64,000 nucleotides of DNA. Origin: Volvox africanus. Taxonomy: Eukaryota > Chlorophyta > Chlorophyceae > Chlamydomonadales > Volvocaceae. The notes beneath the pieces are model-generated. The model did no database searches. It had not been told where the DNA came from and worked only from the letters and a program-made list of their open reading frames with translations. The position numbers and the translations under genes are program-made. Location: NCBI GenBank assembly GCA_030268105.1, contig BSDZ01000022.1, forward strand, positions 1,343,001 to 1,407,000, given 5' to 3'. Positions 1 to 11,119 of this stretch are shown piece by piece (the first letter of the stretch is position 1; every line of letters starts with the position of its first letter).

Positions 1-74
1 TTCACTTGCGGGTCCATCGGTCTCCTCTCCCTCTCCGCTTTCCCCCACTCTCCCCACACACCCTATCGGGGTAG

Positions 75-3000
75 GTATCGTACGAGAGGTGGAGGCGCTG
101 GCAATAGCGGCAGCGCGCTTACCGGCAAAACTGGCCGCGGTGAAGGTGGCGGCGGAGGCGGTTGGACCCGCACCCACACCCCGTACTGGTGACAGCCGCC
201 GTACTGTACGGACGCCGGATGTGTCACGGGTGGGTGCTGGCTTATAGTAAGGTGTCCTTCGCTTTTATATGTGTCCTGATGTGTATGTATGGATATGTAC
301 GTATGGATATGTACGTACGGATGTGTATGTACGGATGTGTATTTGTTCTATAAGGCCCCTCTTCTGTATTTGTGAACCCTCTTCTCCCTCAACTTGTGTT
401 TCGTTTCGTTTCCCCTTTGCTGCCCCTCCCTAGGTTTTTCATTGCCCTCCCTGTACTCCATTCCGCCCTTGTCTCATCTCAGTAAAATCCTCAACCCCAA
501 TGACTTTTCTCATGTCTCACCCATCTGTGTCGGGTATTGTCTTCCTCTCCTCCCCCCCCCCAACCCCCCATCTACCCTCCCGGGACCCCTCCGCGTTCCG
601 AAGTCTACAATATTTAAAATTACGGATACGTCCGTACGGATCTCTTTAGAACAATAGCAAACACAAAACACACACACACACATTCTCCCCCCGCTCCCCG
701 CCACTCAGGCCATGTCCGTGTGGCTGGCGGCGTTCGGTTTGGAGGGGAGGCTGCTGAGTCAGCTGTTGGGGCTCAAGGACCGCATCCTTGCCGCCACGGG
801 CAGCGGCACGGGCCTGTTCGCGGGTGTGCTCGTGCGAGGTTGGGGGAGTTGTAGGATGTGTGTGTGTGTATGTGTGTATGTGTGTATGCGTGTCTGCATA
901 TATGTGTGTCTGCGTGTCTGCGTGTATGTGTGTGTATGTGTGTATGTGTATGTGTGTGTATGTGTGTATGTGTGCGTGAGCTTGGGGAGGTTGGAAGTCG
1001 GGTTAAGGAGTTTCTCTTTCGGCAGGTGGATACGGGTTATGGTTTCGGAGCGAATGTTTTTGCCTTGTTAAGGGGTTTAATGCTAAAGGGGATTTAGGGG
1101 CCCATTTTCTTTGTGTTGGGGAAAAACGAATTTGGGAAATTTGTGTAATCTTGGTTTCGGAGGATGTCCCTCTTCCGATCAATCCCGCCATACGCATACA
1201 CACACAAACACAAACACAAACAAACGCGTGTCACGGCTTACCTTCGCAGGGATCTCCCTGATGGTGCAACGGCTGGTTTCGGAGCTGCCCCCCGAGGTTC
1301 CAGCTCTTGCGCCCGCCGCCGCCGCTGCCCTGGCAGCTGCCCAGTCCCGAGCCACGTTGCTGCGCCATCTGCTCCATGCGGCGGCGCTCACGGTGGCGCA
1401 TGGCTTCGTGACACGGTACGGCAGACGACTGATGGGTTTGTTCGGTAACTGTTATTGTTTTCCGGACCATTGTATTGACCTGAGTGAGAGACCATCTATA
1501 TAATTCGTAAGTTTTGCACGGGTTTGTGGTCGTTGTCGCGAATATGCAAGGCCAGGTAGGAAAGTAGTCCGGTTTGGTTAGGCGTTGTGGTTGGGAGTTA
1601 GCTGACCGATTGTGTTTTATTCTATGTAGATGGGATTGGGATGGCATTCTCCTACTTTCTCCTTTGCCATAGGTTTTGTAATTAACTTAATTAACTTATG
1701 TTCCGCAACTCACACACATGCAAACTGAAGCTCAGGCCCCACACTGTCGTACCAAACCCCTCTACCTGCAAACCCTAATGCGTCCCCTGCGACGCCCCCA
1801 CGCGCGTACCTGCATAGCTGTGGGGACGTCAAGTGGGCCCTATACTTCCTGCGCATCCCTGTGGCTAACAGCACCGACCTGGCAGCCCTCCAGACCGTCG
1901 CCGCTGCAGGAGGTGTGTGTGCATGTGCTGTGCGGTTGTATTTAGAGTTTGGAGGTTAGAGGTTGGAAGTTGGAAGCTAGGGGGGAGGAAAGGGTATGAA
2001 GCTACGTGGGTCATGGAGGCAGGCAAGCAGAGGCAGGCAGGTGGGGGGAAGAGGGAATGGGGGCCTTATGCGGGGGACAATATCACAAGCAAGCTATGGT
2101 GGGCCTTATGAAGGGGGACTTTGCATGGGGGTGGGCGGAACCATTTCCGTAATGTTCGTTACAGGAGATGGGAACCAAGACACTTAGTATAGACTATCAG
2201 GGCGAATACGCATACACACATACACACACATACACATACATACACACACATATACACACACATACACACACATACACACACATACACACACATACACACA
2301 CATACACACACACACATACACACACACCTCACCCGTCCGTCGTTCCCCTCGTCCCTTTGTTCCGCGCCCCTCCGCCGCCGACACATTGGACGAGTTTCAA
2401 TGACAATCGTGCCAACCCGCCCCCCCCGCGGTTCTCCCTGTCTGTTGCAATCCATAAAACCCCCTTCTTTTGGTCCAGGGGGGGGTGGGGGCCTTCAGGA
2501 GGGAGGTGCGGCTCCCCCACCCGCTACGTGGGTGCTGGACGTGGGAATGGTGCGAGGGACTCAGGTGCGGGGGGGGGCGGCGGGGGGCGGGAAGGGGTAT
2601 GGGTCGGGCGCCGGCGTGTGTGTATCGACGAATGGAAAGGATATTGACCGCATGTGGTTGAGGGTTAGGGAGGGGGGAAGTGAAAGGGGACAAATGCGGG
2701 GTGGAATGGGGGGAGCAACACGGCATGTGTTTCACACGTTTCATGTTGGGTACGTGAGCCCGTCATTTCCCTCCCTTTCCCCCCTCCCGCCTGACTCTTC
2801 GTGGCACTTTACCTGGCCCCTGAACCCGCCTTCGGCGGTTGTGGGTTGGCGGTTGGGCCGGTGCAGGTCCGCTCGGGCGCTTTGGCCGAGCGGGTCAGTA
2901 CGGAGGGAGTCATGTTGCAGGTACGGGGCTGGGTACGGAGCTGGGTACGGAGCTGGGTACGGTGCTGGGTACGGGGCTGGGTACAGAAGGCGAAGAGACG

Positions 3001-6000
3001 AGACCTGGTATTGCTGTTGAGGAGGGCGGGGGGTGCGGCTGCTAGTGGGGCGGGTTGATGGGACTCTTACTTCCAGCTGGACTGCCGGCTACTAAATGTA
3101 TTGTGGCGGGAGGGGGAGAGGAGAAGGCTGAAGGCCAGAGCTCTGTGGTACAAATTAGGAAGTAGGAGTCGCGGGACGACGAGTCGTTGGCGCGATAGGG
3201 AAACGGTCAGTAAAAACAACTACTTTATGTTAAACATTTTTAACTATCTGACCGCCCAGAGGGTTATTATAAGCTCCACGATCGTAAGCAGCAATTTGCT
3301 TTTTGTAAACCTTTCGTACAGGTTCAGGATTGGGTTTGACGGGGTTGGTAGTTGACCGTTAGAAAGCGGTCCCTCTTTTCCGCTAAAAGGGAGTCCCTCC
3401 CCCCCCCGCCCTCCCTCGCTCCTCATGCGCGGGGCACTCCTCGGGGCGGCAAATACTCACCGGTACGGCGCTTGTACGGCAGTACGCCGTGGACACGAAA
3501 ATGGACGAGCTGCTGGCCAAGATCTGGCTGGTAAGGGAGCGCGAGTTAATTACACATCTTAATTGATGTACGGCATAAGTACTCCTAACCAACAATCAAC
3601 GTCCTTGCATTGATCACAAGTTCATCTATTTATTGCTACGTTTCCATTCCATTCCTAAAACCCTAAAACCCTAAAACCCTGGAACCCCCATTCCCGCCTG
3701 TCAGGTGATGACGGAGCCCCCCTTGCCGGTCAATCCCTACCCACGTCTTCTGCAACTGCTCAGGTGTGTCTGTGTGTATGTGGGGGAGATGGGGCGTCCT
3801 GAGGCTGCGAACTAATAACAGAAATTCAAAAAGCAGTGTCATACTCAAGTACCCCCGGGGGTCAAGACCAAGTCCATTTTGTTTCTTCCCCATGCCGTAC
3901 ATCAGTAATAACTCATCACCTCATGCCGTACGTAACCCGAGACCCGACCGTATATATGTGCCGCGCCGTACATCAGGACCCAGGCCACGAAGTTGGAGCT
4001 TTGGAATGAAGAACCGGAGGAGGCCCTCGCGTCGTACTTGGTCAACGAGTTGACTTTACTGCGGCCCCCTGCCTTTATCTACGCGGCGACTTCACCGCCG
4101 GCAGCGCCACGTCGCCGCCGCCGCAGCGGCAATGGTGGCGGTGGTGGCCAGCAACTATCCCGTCAACGAGGTGGCGGAGCTACCGCCGGTGGCGGTGCCA
4201 ATGTGCACGACAGCGACGGTGACGAGGGTGATCAGTTAGTCGGTTACGGTTGTTATGCGGCGGTTACTTGCGTCGACGTGCAGGCTTTAAACGCACTGCG
4301 GACATCACTGGGTGTCGTACTGTCCGACCGACACTGGCAGGTACGGCAGGTTGTGTACGAGTGCTGCTTACGTATGGGGAAACATATCAGGAAATGTTAA
4401 CCCTAGGAGTCTCCATTACCATCAAGACACTGTAAAGTAAAGGACCACCAACGTTTACATCCACCCCCTCCTCTCCCATCCAAATTCTCTTCCCCCTCCG
4501 GCTCCTCTAAGTCCCAATATACGGCACGGCGGCCTGTTTGTTATCGTGTCTTCGGCTGATCAAACCGTCCCCCCGGACCTCTTTACCCAACCTTGGTGGT
4601 CCCTCGCCCCCCACACACGTACCCCTATATGGTTGCCGAATGTCTTGTCGGGTCACATCGCTACCCGGTCAAACCATCTGCTCGGTCAAACTCCTCAGAA
4701 CGGTGCCTACCAGGGGGAGGTCGTTCCCGCGATTGTGGGGGATGTGGCCATCTCTAACGCCCTCAGATTGGACCACGATGGTCTCGGAGCCCACGGCGGA
4801 GAAACGGGAGGGGTGAGGGGCTGAGGGGGCCTGGGGGGAGGGGGAGAGCGTGGAGGGGGTTGGGAGTGGGGCTTGGAGCGGGCTGGTACGCGGGGGAGGG
4901 AGGGGTTAAGGAGATGCTAAAACACACACACCAGGGAGCTCGGCCCCCTTGTGAATTTGGTAAGGGGCTCATGATTAACAGCTTAACCGTCACTGTTAAC
5001 ACCCCCTGCAACCACTTTCCCACAACCGACCAACCACCTTTCAGTCTCATTGGGAATAGGTTCAAGTTGTACGACTACGACTACGACTACGACCACGACT
5101 ACGACCATTAAGATCATCATCAACAGTTCCCCATCATGCTCTATATTTGTTTTGTTATCGCACATAAAGCAGCACTCATTACCCATCCCGTTGCGGTACA
5201 GGTCAGCAGCCTGCAGCGGGTAGGGGGTGGCAGCGCATTCGGGGCGGGCGGCAGCGGTGGAGTGGCTGTACGGCGACTGAGTGCGCCGTTCGAGCACCCC
5301 CGGTTGTACGGCCTTGAGGCGGAGGAGCATCATCTGGTGGGGGGACCTAGGAGGCGGGAGGCGGCTCAGGTGCGTGTGTGTGTGTGTCTGTATGTGTGTC
5401 GTTGCGTCTGTGCTGGTGTGTCCCCCCCCCCGCCTTTTCCCCCTTCGTCCCCTTTTACCCCTCGTTCTCCCGTGCAGGCGTTCGCCCGGGATGTGGTTTC
5501 GGATCTTCTGCATCTTCACGTCAACAGCGCCCACATCGTATTCAGTGTGGGAGTGGTGGGCGGCTCGTACTTCGATGCAACCGAGCTTTGGGCCACCTCC
5601 ACAAATCCCAGCTCTCAACCACCAACAACCAACTATCACAACAGCAACAACAACATGATGGAGCAGCAGGGCGCCGCCGTCATTGGACATGTGTCGTACA
5701 TCGGTCTCGAAAGGCTCCAGGAAGAGCTCGTGGATGCGGCCCTCCGGGTACCCGAGGTATGATGCCGTACGCAGTAGTGAGTGTTGGTGATGGGAGCTGG
5801 AGAGATGTGCTGCAAACCTGTGTATCGGGTTTGGTGGTTAGGGTTCTGACAAACACGGACCCATGGGTCACACGATCCACATTGAGGGGAAGGCAGCCGG
5901 GCGGGCGCAGGGGAGGTCATGGTAAACCACGGACCCATGGGTCACTGGAACCCATGTTACTGCTATTTTTCGACAGCTATTAATTACTCGCGATGGCGGA

Positions 6001-9000
6001 TTGCGAAATTGCCGTATCGCGTCGCCGGAATTGTAGACATATACGCGTTCTGTTTTGCGCGTATATGTGTGTGTGTATTGGGGAAGGGGGGACTGATCAG
6101 GTTTCAGCTCAGTTAATGGGAGGGATGGGAGGAGTGGTATGGGGAAGGGGTATGGACAAGATGGCAGAAACCCACATGCAGGTTAATCCGTTCATCCGCC
6201 TCCAGGATGTGTCCCGCTCTCCCCTCGTGGTCCCTCAGGGTCGTTTGTTGGCCAGTGTGGCGCTGTACGTGGCCCCTGCCAGGGAAAACACGTATGTGGC
6301 GCTCACCCGCCATCTGCTGTTCCAATACCGGAAGGTGTGTGAGTCTGTGCGTCTGTGAGTCTGTATGTACGGCTGTTTGTGGCTGTGTATGTACTCCCCC
6401 AGCGCACACGTTTTTCCATTGCTCGCGCTTTCCTGCTCGTGCGAATTACGAAGGAAAAACAGTATGTTGTCTCGCCGTACAAACTGCCATATATGATGGA
6501 ATGTTTTTAATATTATATATAAATACATATACATACATATATATGTTGGGGAAAGGAGGACCACCCTCAAATGTGCTTCTGTGTTATTTCCCATTTCTCC
6601 CGGCCCCCCAACTCCGGGCCCCCACCCCACCCCGGGCCCCGCCACCGAATTGATTAATGATATGATTTGTTCGTCTTTCTCTGGCTCCTTCCTCCTCCCC
6701 ACCCGAGCAGGTGAGCCCCCCGCTGATTCCCAACGTGTCGGTGACCTCGGCGATGCCGCAGCCGAGAAGGCCAACGACCGCTGAGCAGCAGGTGGGGAAG
6801 GCAAATTGGGGATGAGCCCCTCGGTTTTTATTATTTTTAAAAGAAATAAAAACCAAAATAAATAAAAGATATATAAATTCAATCGTTTATATGTGCGTGT
6901 GGATGTCGCGAGATGGGAGTGGGGGTACCGGGGATGGGCGAGGCGCAAATAATTCCCAATTTAAATCTGTACGACAATATTAGAAATGTAAGACAAGATG
7001 GGGAACTGGTAATGATGATGGTGAGAGTAATAGAAGTACGCATGAGGTTAAGGGTGATGATCCAATAAATACGCAACGAGCAAGGGCGTATATGAGCATG
7101 GCGATCGTAGAATGTGATGACGTTGCGGATGATGTACGGAGAAAACCCAGCACGGCGTGACACGATCTCCAGTCTTTCTCCCCTCGGCCCCCCCTTCCCC
7201 AAGCAGGCGGAACTTTGGCCATCCGCGGTTTATCAGAGGGTCTTTATGTCAGAGTTTAACGCCTTCAAGTGGTAAGGACGCGCTGGTATACACCCTGTCG
7301 TACACATCCCGTATTACGATTTCATACATGACCTAATTAAGGCGCGTTAGTTAGTACTTTGACGTCCTTAGTTAGTTAGTACTTCATGATACTGTGTGGT
7401 CCCGGCAGAGCCAGAGCCCCAAATCCAAATCCAAATCCAAATCCAATATGCAAGTCGATGTACTTGCGTTCATTCCAGACAATGTTGATCGACATATCCG
7501 AATCCCATGCGTCTTGATGCCGTACTCAATGTCGTACAGGTACAGCTGGAACTCGGAGCGTGGTGACCCTGCCCAGCCCTACCACTACAGGGCAATGGTG
7601 GCTGCCGTACAGGAGTCAGCACCCAAGTGGGAGGTACGGAGTACGGCCTCTCCCTCAGGGGGAAGGGAATAGGGGTTAGGGTAAAGGGAAGTAGGGCTGG
7701 TTGGTAGTATGCGCTTGGTAATTGGGATACAACCGTTGCCAACTGACCCGGTTTTGCGTGAAACTCTCACGGAGGTTACTGGAAGGTGATGACGTTCTCC
7801 CACTGGGGGAAGGGGGAAGTCATCTAGGCCCTCTTTTTCCATGCGTCACAAACACACACACACTCTCTCTCTCACACACACACAGATAAACAGACACACA
7901 GACACACGCCCTTTGTCCCACTCATCCTATGGGTACGAAAACCTCCGAAAGGCCCGGTGGGGTGTACCAGAACCGGAACTTTGCCGTAACACCAAAACAC
8001 ACACACGCCCCCCTGGTTTCCCCACCCGCTATCTTGCTCTGCCGAGCAGCGCACTGCTTCATGACTTGCGGTTTGACTTTATCACCCACCTTCATCATCT
8101 TCCCGCCGCTTAGTCCCATACCCCCCCCCTCCTCCTCCCGCCGCAATCCGTGCCAGGCTTCCGGACGGGTACTTCAGCTACAGCGTGCTCTTCTTCAGGT
8201 GGGCCTTATGAGGGGGATGAGGGTGAAGGGTGTGGGATCGGGGCAGTATGAAGAGGACCGAGAAGGAAGGAGGAGGTGGGAGTACGGAGGGTGGTCCGGG
8301 AAAATGAGACCTTTGAAATGCAGCCATGGTGATGCAGCCACCCACAGGTCATGAGGTCTGAGAGGGGATTTCCCTCGCCTCGTTGGGGCAACTTCTCCTT
8401 CCCCCTAGCTTCTTACCCCTCTCCCCCGGACATGTACCCGTAAACCCATGCTCCCACTATCATGCAACCACTCATTCCACCCACTCATTCCATCCACTCA
8501 GCCACTCAGCCACCCAGCCAGCCAGCCCCCGAAGGACCTCCATGCCGCTACATGGAGGCCCCCCTCCCCTCCCGTTCTCCCCTCCCCCTTTCCCCCTCCC
8601 CCCGGAAGGCCGCCATCGCGCTTCAGGATCACTCCCAGCTGTACGAACTCAGCCGAGTGTTCTACAGTCCCGCACAAGAACTCAAGTGCCTACAGGTGTG
8701 GGTTTTAGGGTTTTAGGTGGCAAGGGGGAGAAGGAAAAGGGGGGGGAAACAGGGGGAAGGGGTGAAGAGGAAAAGAGGGAACGGAAGGCGAGTGAGATGT
8801 GTACATGCACGTACGGCAAGCATGGTAAGCAATAGCATCACACGGGAGTTGCTCCTCACAGGGGAGGTCTTCCATCGACTGTACTCCAGGTGTACGTACT
8901 CCAGATGGCGGATCCATAGATATGAATTCACGATAGGGTATACGACCGACAAATACCCGTGGTGGGTTGCTTGTCCGCCTCCGCGTACGTCTCCCTCGGC

Positions 9001-10181
9001 TTTCCCCCCTTCCCTCCTTCCCCCTCTCCCGTTCATGGTTCTCATGACTGGGTCCGTTGACTTCCCCCACATACACACACACATACACATACACACACAC
9101 CCCAGGAGGTCCATCAGGCCCTTTTAGACCTTCTATCGCCCCGGCATGAAGCCCTCCGCGCAAAACTCGACAACGAACGTGTACGGCGGCTGTTGATGAC
9201 ATACATTCTGGTGAGGTTGGAAATGGTAGGAGGGTTAATCGGGTTGATCGTTGGTGCGGGTGATACCTCATAATACCTCACGCTGCTCTACCCGCTGATG
9301 TTGATCACTCGGGGGAGACGGGTCTCCGCGACCTTACTAAACATACACACATACACACACATACACACACATACACACACATACACACACATACACACAC
9401 ATACACACACATACACACCTCATACACAAAAGTCAGATAGCAGATTCGCCGTTGGACCCCTCCCCAGACTTACCCAGGGCGTCTGGCGCCCCCTTTTCCT
9501 TGAACCCGACAAGCAATCCAGCCTCGTGCACACACTTACGCGGGCACATGCAAAGGATTACATAGACATCCAAAAACATGGGGCCCCCTTTCCCCGTGCC
9601 AGCGTGTGCGCTCCGCATTGACTAGCCCAAAATACAACTACTTTTCCGGGCTGGCGGCTGCCGTACCAACCGTACTCGCGGAGCTGCAGGAGGAGGTGCT
9701 GTCAACCTTTACCCTTACCTCGAGGTATGTGGGTTACGTTTCGGTGGGTACGGCAAACACAGGCACGGAGTCACAGTCACACTGTCAGACTGTCACACAG
9801 GCACCGTCAAGAAACAGCTACCGGTCAATACTTAACGTTTGGAAACCGACCCGCCTAACGAATTTATGGACTCAATGGCGCATGCCTTTACCGCCATTCA
9901 TCCATAGGAATAGCTGCCACGGGATCTTGATCGCCTCCCTGGGCTTGCGCTCTGGATCTTGTTAGAATCTTTTGGCTACATCCGGATCCGGATTCGTGCT
10001 GGAATCCATGACCCGCAGGCTGGAAGATCTGATGCAGCAGCTGGCGGTGTGGACCCACAGCTGCGAGATCTCAGTGGCGGCTGCCGTACATGCGGGAGTG
10101 GAAGATTTGGATCCGTTGCTACGGGAGGGGGAGGGGGGGGCGTCTCTGGGCAAGAGGGGGTTTGGGCCGCTGGACACATGA
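75..10181 (+). CDS. Unidentified large multi-exon protein, 3' part of gene (5' end outside window)
   Basis: I do not recognise this protein. Exons supported by GT-AG borders and phase: 75-160, 709-823, 1250-1415, 1818-1912, 2867-2920, 3483-3530, 3705-3763, 3977-about 4040, 4714-4812, 5202-5369, 5478-5546, 5670-5747, 6206-6334, 6711-6791, 7207-7271, 7540-7633, 8157-8198, 8609-8695, 9106-9210, 9603-9724 and 10019-10181 (TGA stop). From 5202 to the stop every join keeps frame. The 1912/2867 and 4040/4714 junctions are unresolved and may hide further exons. The product is helix-rich with short exons, for example FGLEGRLLSQLLGLKDRI, CGDVKWALYFLRIPVAN, LELWNEEPEEALASYL and RLEDLMQQLAVWTHSCEI. This suggests an alpha-solenoid or scaffold protein. 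The LELWNEEPEE stretch faintly resembles importin/exportin HEAT proteins, but neighbouring exons do not confirm that. No catalytic motif or membrane segment is seen. The intron-bearing frame is certain at the 3' end and less so 5'. Confidence 0.6.
838..985. repeat. (TG)n/(TGTA)n microsatellite in an intron
   Basis: A nearly pure TG-rich tract with interspersed A and C (TGTGTATG-type units) begins shortly after the 709-823 exon. Reading frames through it encode only Cys/Val/Tyr/Met runs and are not genes. Confidence 0.9.
2203..2332. repeat. (CATACA)n/(CA)n microsatellite
   Basis: About 130 bases of CACATA-type units on the plus strand inside the long intron between the 1818-1912 and 2867-2920 exons. 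The rest of that intron (1913-2866) holds G-rich and C-rich low-complexity DNA and no convincing exon, although a missed exon is possible because the flanking exon phases do not match. Confidence 0.9.
2920..2990. repeat. 12-bp tandem repeat carrying repeated splice-donor-like GGTACGG
   Basis: About six units of a 12-mer (GGTACGGAGCTG and close variants) run from the 3' border of the 2867-2920 exon. The donor I assign to that exon (CAG|GTACGG) is the first unit of the array, so several near-identical candidate donors follow it. Confidence 0.85.
3653..3683. repeat. Telomere-like repeat, about three CCCTAAAA units
   Basis: The intron before the 3705-3763 exon contains consecutive CCCTAAAA units, i.e. 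TTTTAGGG on the other strand. This is the telomere unit type known from Chlamydomonas. It is interstitial and very short. Confidence 0.75.
5067..5108. repeat. (TACGAC)n hexanucleotide repeat
   Basis: About seven TACGAC/CACGAC units lie in the intron before the 5202-5369 exon. Reading frames over it (Tyr-Asp or Val runs on the other strand) are not supported as coding. Confidence 0.85.
8698..8718. repeat. Telomere-like TTTTAGGG scrap
   Basis: Two TTTTAGG(G) units occur directly after the donor of the 8609-8695 exon, in the opposite orientation to the array near 3,660. Confidence 0.6.
9340..9422. repeat. (CATACA)n microsatellite
   Basis: About a dozen ACATACAC units on the plus strand in the intron between the 9106-9210 and 9603-9724 exons. 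The composition is the same as the tails of the L1-like elements further on. Confidence 0.9.
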
Positions 10182-10344
10182 GGACGGGGCGGTGAAGGGG
10201 GGTCTGCCGTACGTGGGAGAAACACAACGGCCCGGACTCGGTCGGTCGGTCAAGAAAGGCAGGGGGCCCTGGCGCACAGGGTTGGGAACAGGGTTAACAG
10301 ACAACTGTGAAGCGCAGGTGCCGGCATGCAGCGCATTGAGAGAC

Positions 10345-11119
10345 TTGTGTGTATGTGTGTATGTATGTGTGTGTATGTGTGTGTGTATGTATGTGTGTAT
10401 GTATGTGTGTGTATGTGTGTGTGTATTGGGTGTTACACTGTGGGCGACTCGCCCTTCAAAGACGAGCACCGGGGGTCCTGACCGGACCGAGCCACAGCGC
10501 AGGGGAGGAACACGTGGCTTTGTCTGTCTGTCCTGCCACGTGCTACCCCTCTCACTAGGGCCAGCGAGCCCTCATAGGCTCTCGCCTGGCCACTCACAGA
10601 GCACTCAGGGCTACCAAGAAACCACAGGAAGGCCCAACAGAAAACGGGGGACACCTAGCTGCTCAAAGGACGGGGAAACCTCTCCTCTAACCCGACACTG
10701 ACTAGACAGGAGCCTGGCAGACACACACAGTTCCCCTCAGAGGAGAAGCACCAGCAGGAAAGCACACCCTTCCACAGCCAAGCCAGAAGAACCCAACAAG
10801 AGGCGGAGGGGGGGATGACAAGCCGAACTGGCGCCCCCCTAGAAAGCCTTCCGGCCCCACCCAAAGCTGGCCCCGCAGACACCTGAACTGCACAACAAGG
10901 AAAGACCTCTCTCGCTGAACCCCCCTAAAACCCTAAGGCCCCGAAGCCTGGACACAGGAACCTCTAGCCACGAAACCCTCCACCCTCTCCCTTCCCCTCC
11001 TCAAGATCTAGACCGTCCTCTCCTTGTCTCTACCTCCCTCACTCTCCCCCTTTCCTCCCACAGAACCTCCTCCTCAAAACTCCTGCCCTAAAGCCCCTGC
11101 TCTGTTCTTGCTGCTGCTG
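10345..11119 (-). mobile_element. 5'-truncated L1-like retrotransposon, 3' region only
   Basis: Bases 10,427-11,119 are a near-identical direct copy of 11,168-about 11,855, which is the 3' untranslated part of the longer element next to it. Both copies run from a TGTTACACTGTGGGC border to a TGCTCTGTTCTTGCTGCT stretch. Read on the minus strand, this copy ends in a (CACATA)n-type tail (10,345-10,426) and starts at a truncation near 11,119. A variable 5' end plus a simple-sequence 3' tail is the usual product of target-primed reverse transcription. The copy holds no coding part. It lies just beyond the stop codon of the upstream gene and may fall in its 3' UTR or flank. Confidence 0.75.

Noticed and set aside
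2159..2647. Open frames over CA/TG tracts (Cys-Val or Thr-His repeats)
   Set aside because: Frames through microsatellites stay open by composition. They lack splice-consistent neighbours and normal residue usage.
4050..4400. Continuation of the 3,977 exon into a Gly/Arg-rich frame ending near 4,400
   Set aside because: The residues after about 4,050 become low-complexity in every frame and no clean donor supports the continuation, so I did not include it as certain exon.
3977..4812. Assignment of the first gene to the importin/exportin family
   Set aside because: Only one short stretch resembles the W-x-x-PE pattern of those HEAT proteins. The rest of the exon chain gave no supporting match, so naming it would be a guess.
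10090..10701. Plus-strand open frame of 203 codons across the gene end and L1 tail
   Set aside because: It runs out of the last exon of the first gene in another frame into the retroelement 3' region and a microsatellite; no coding signature.
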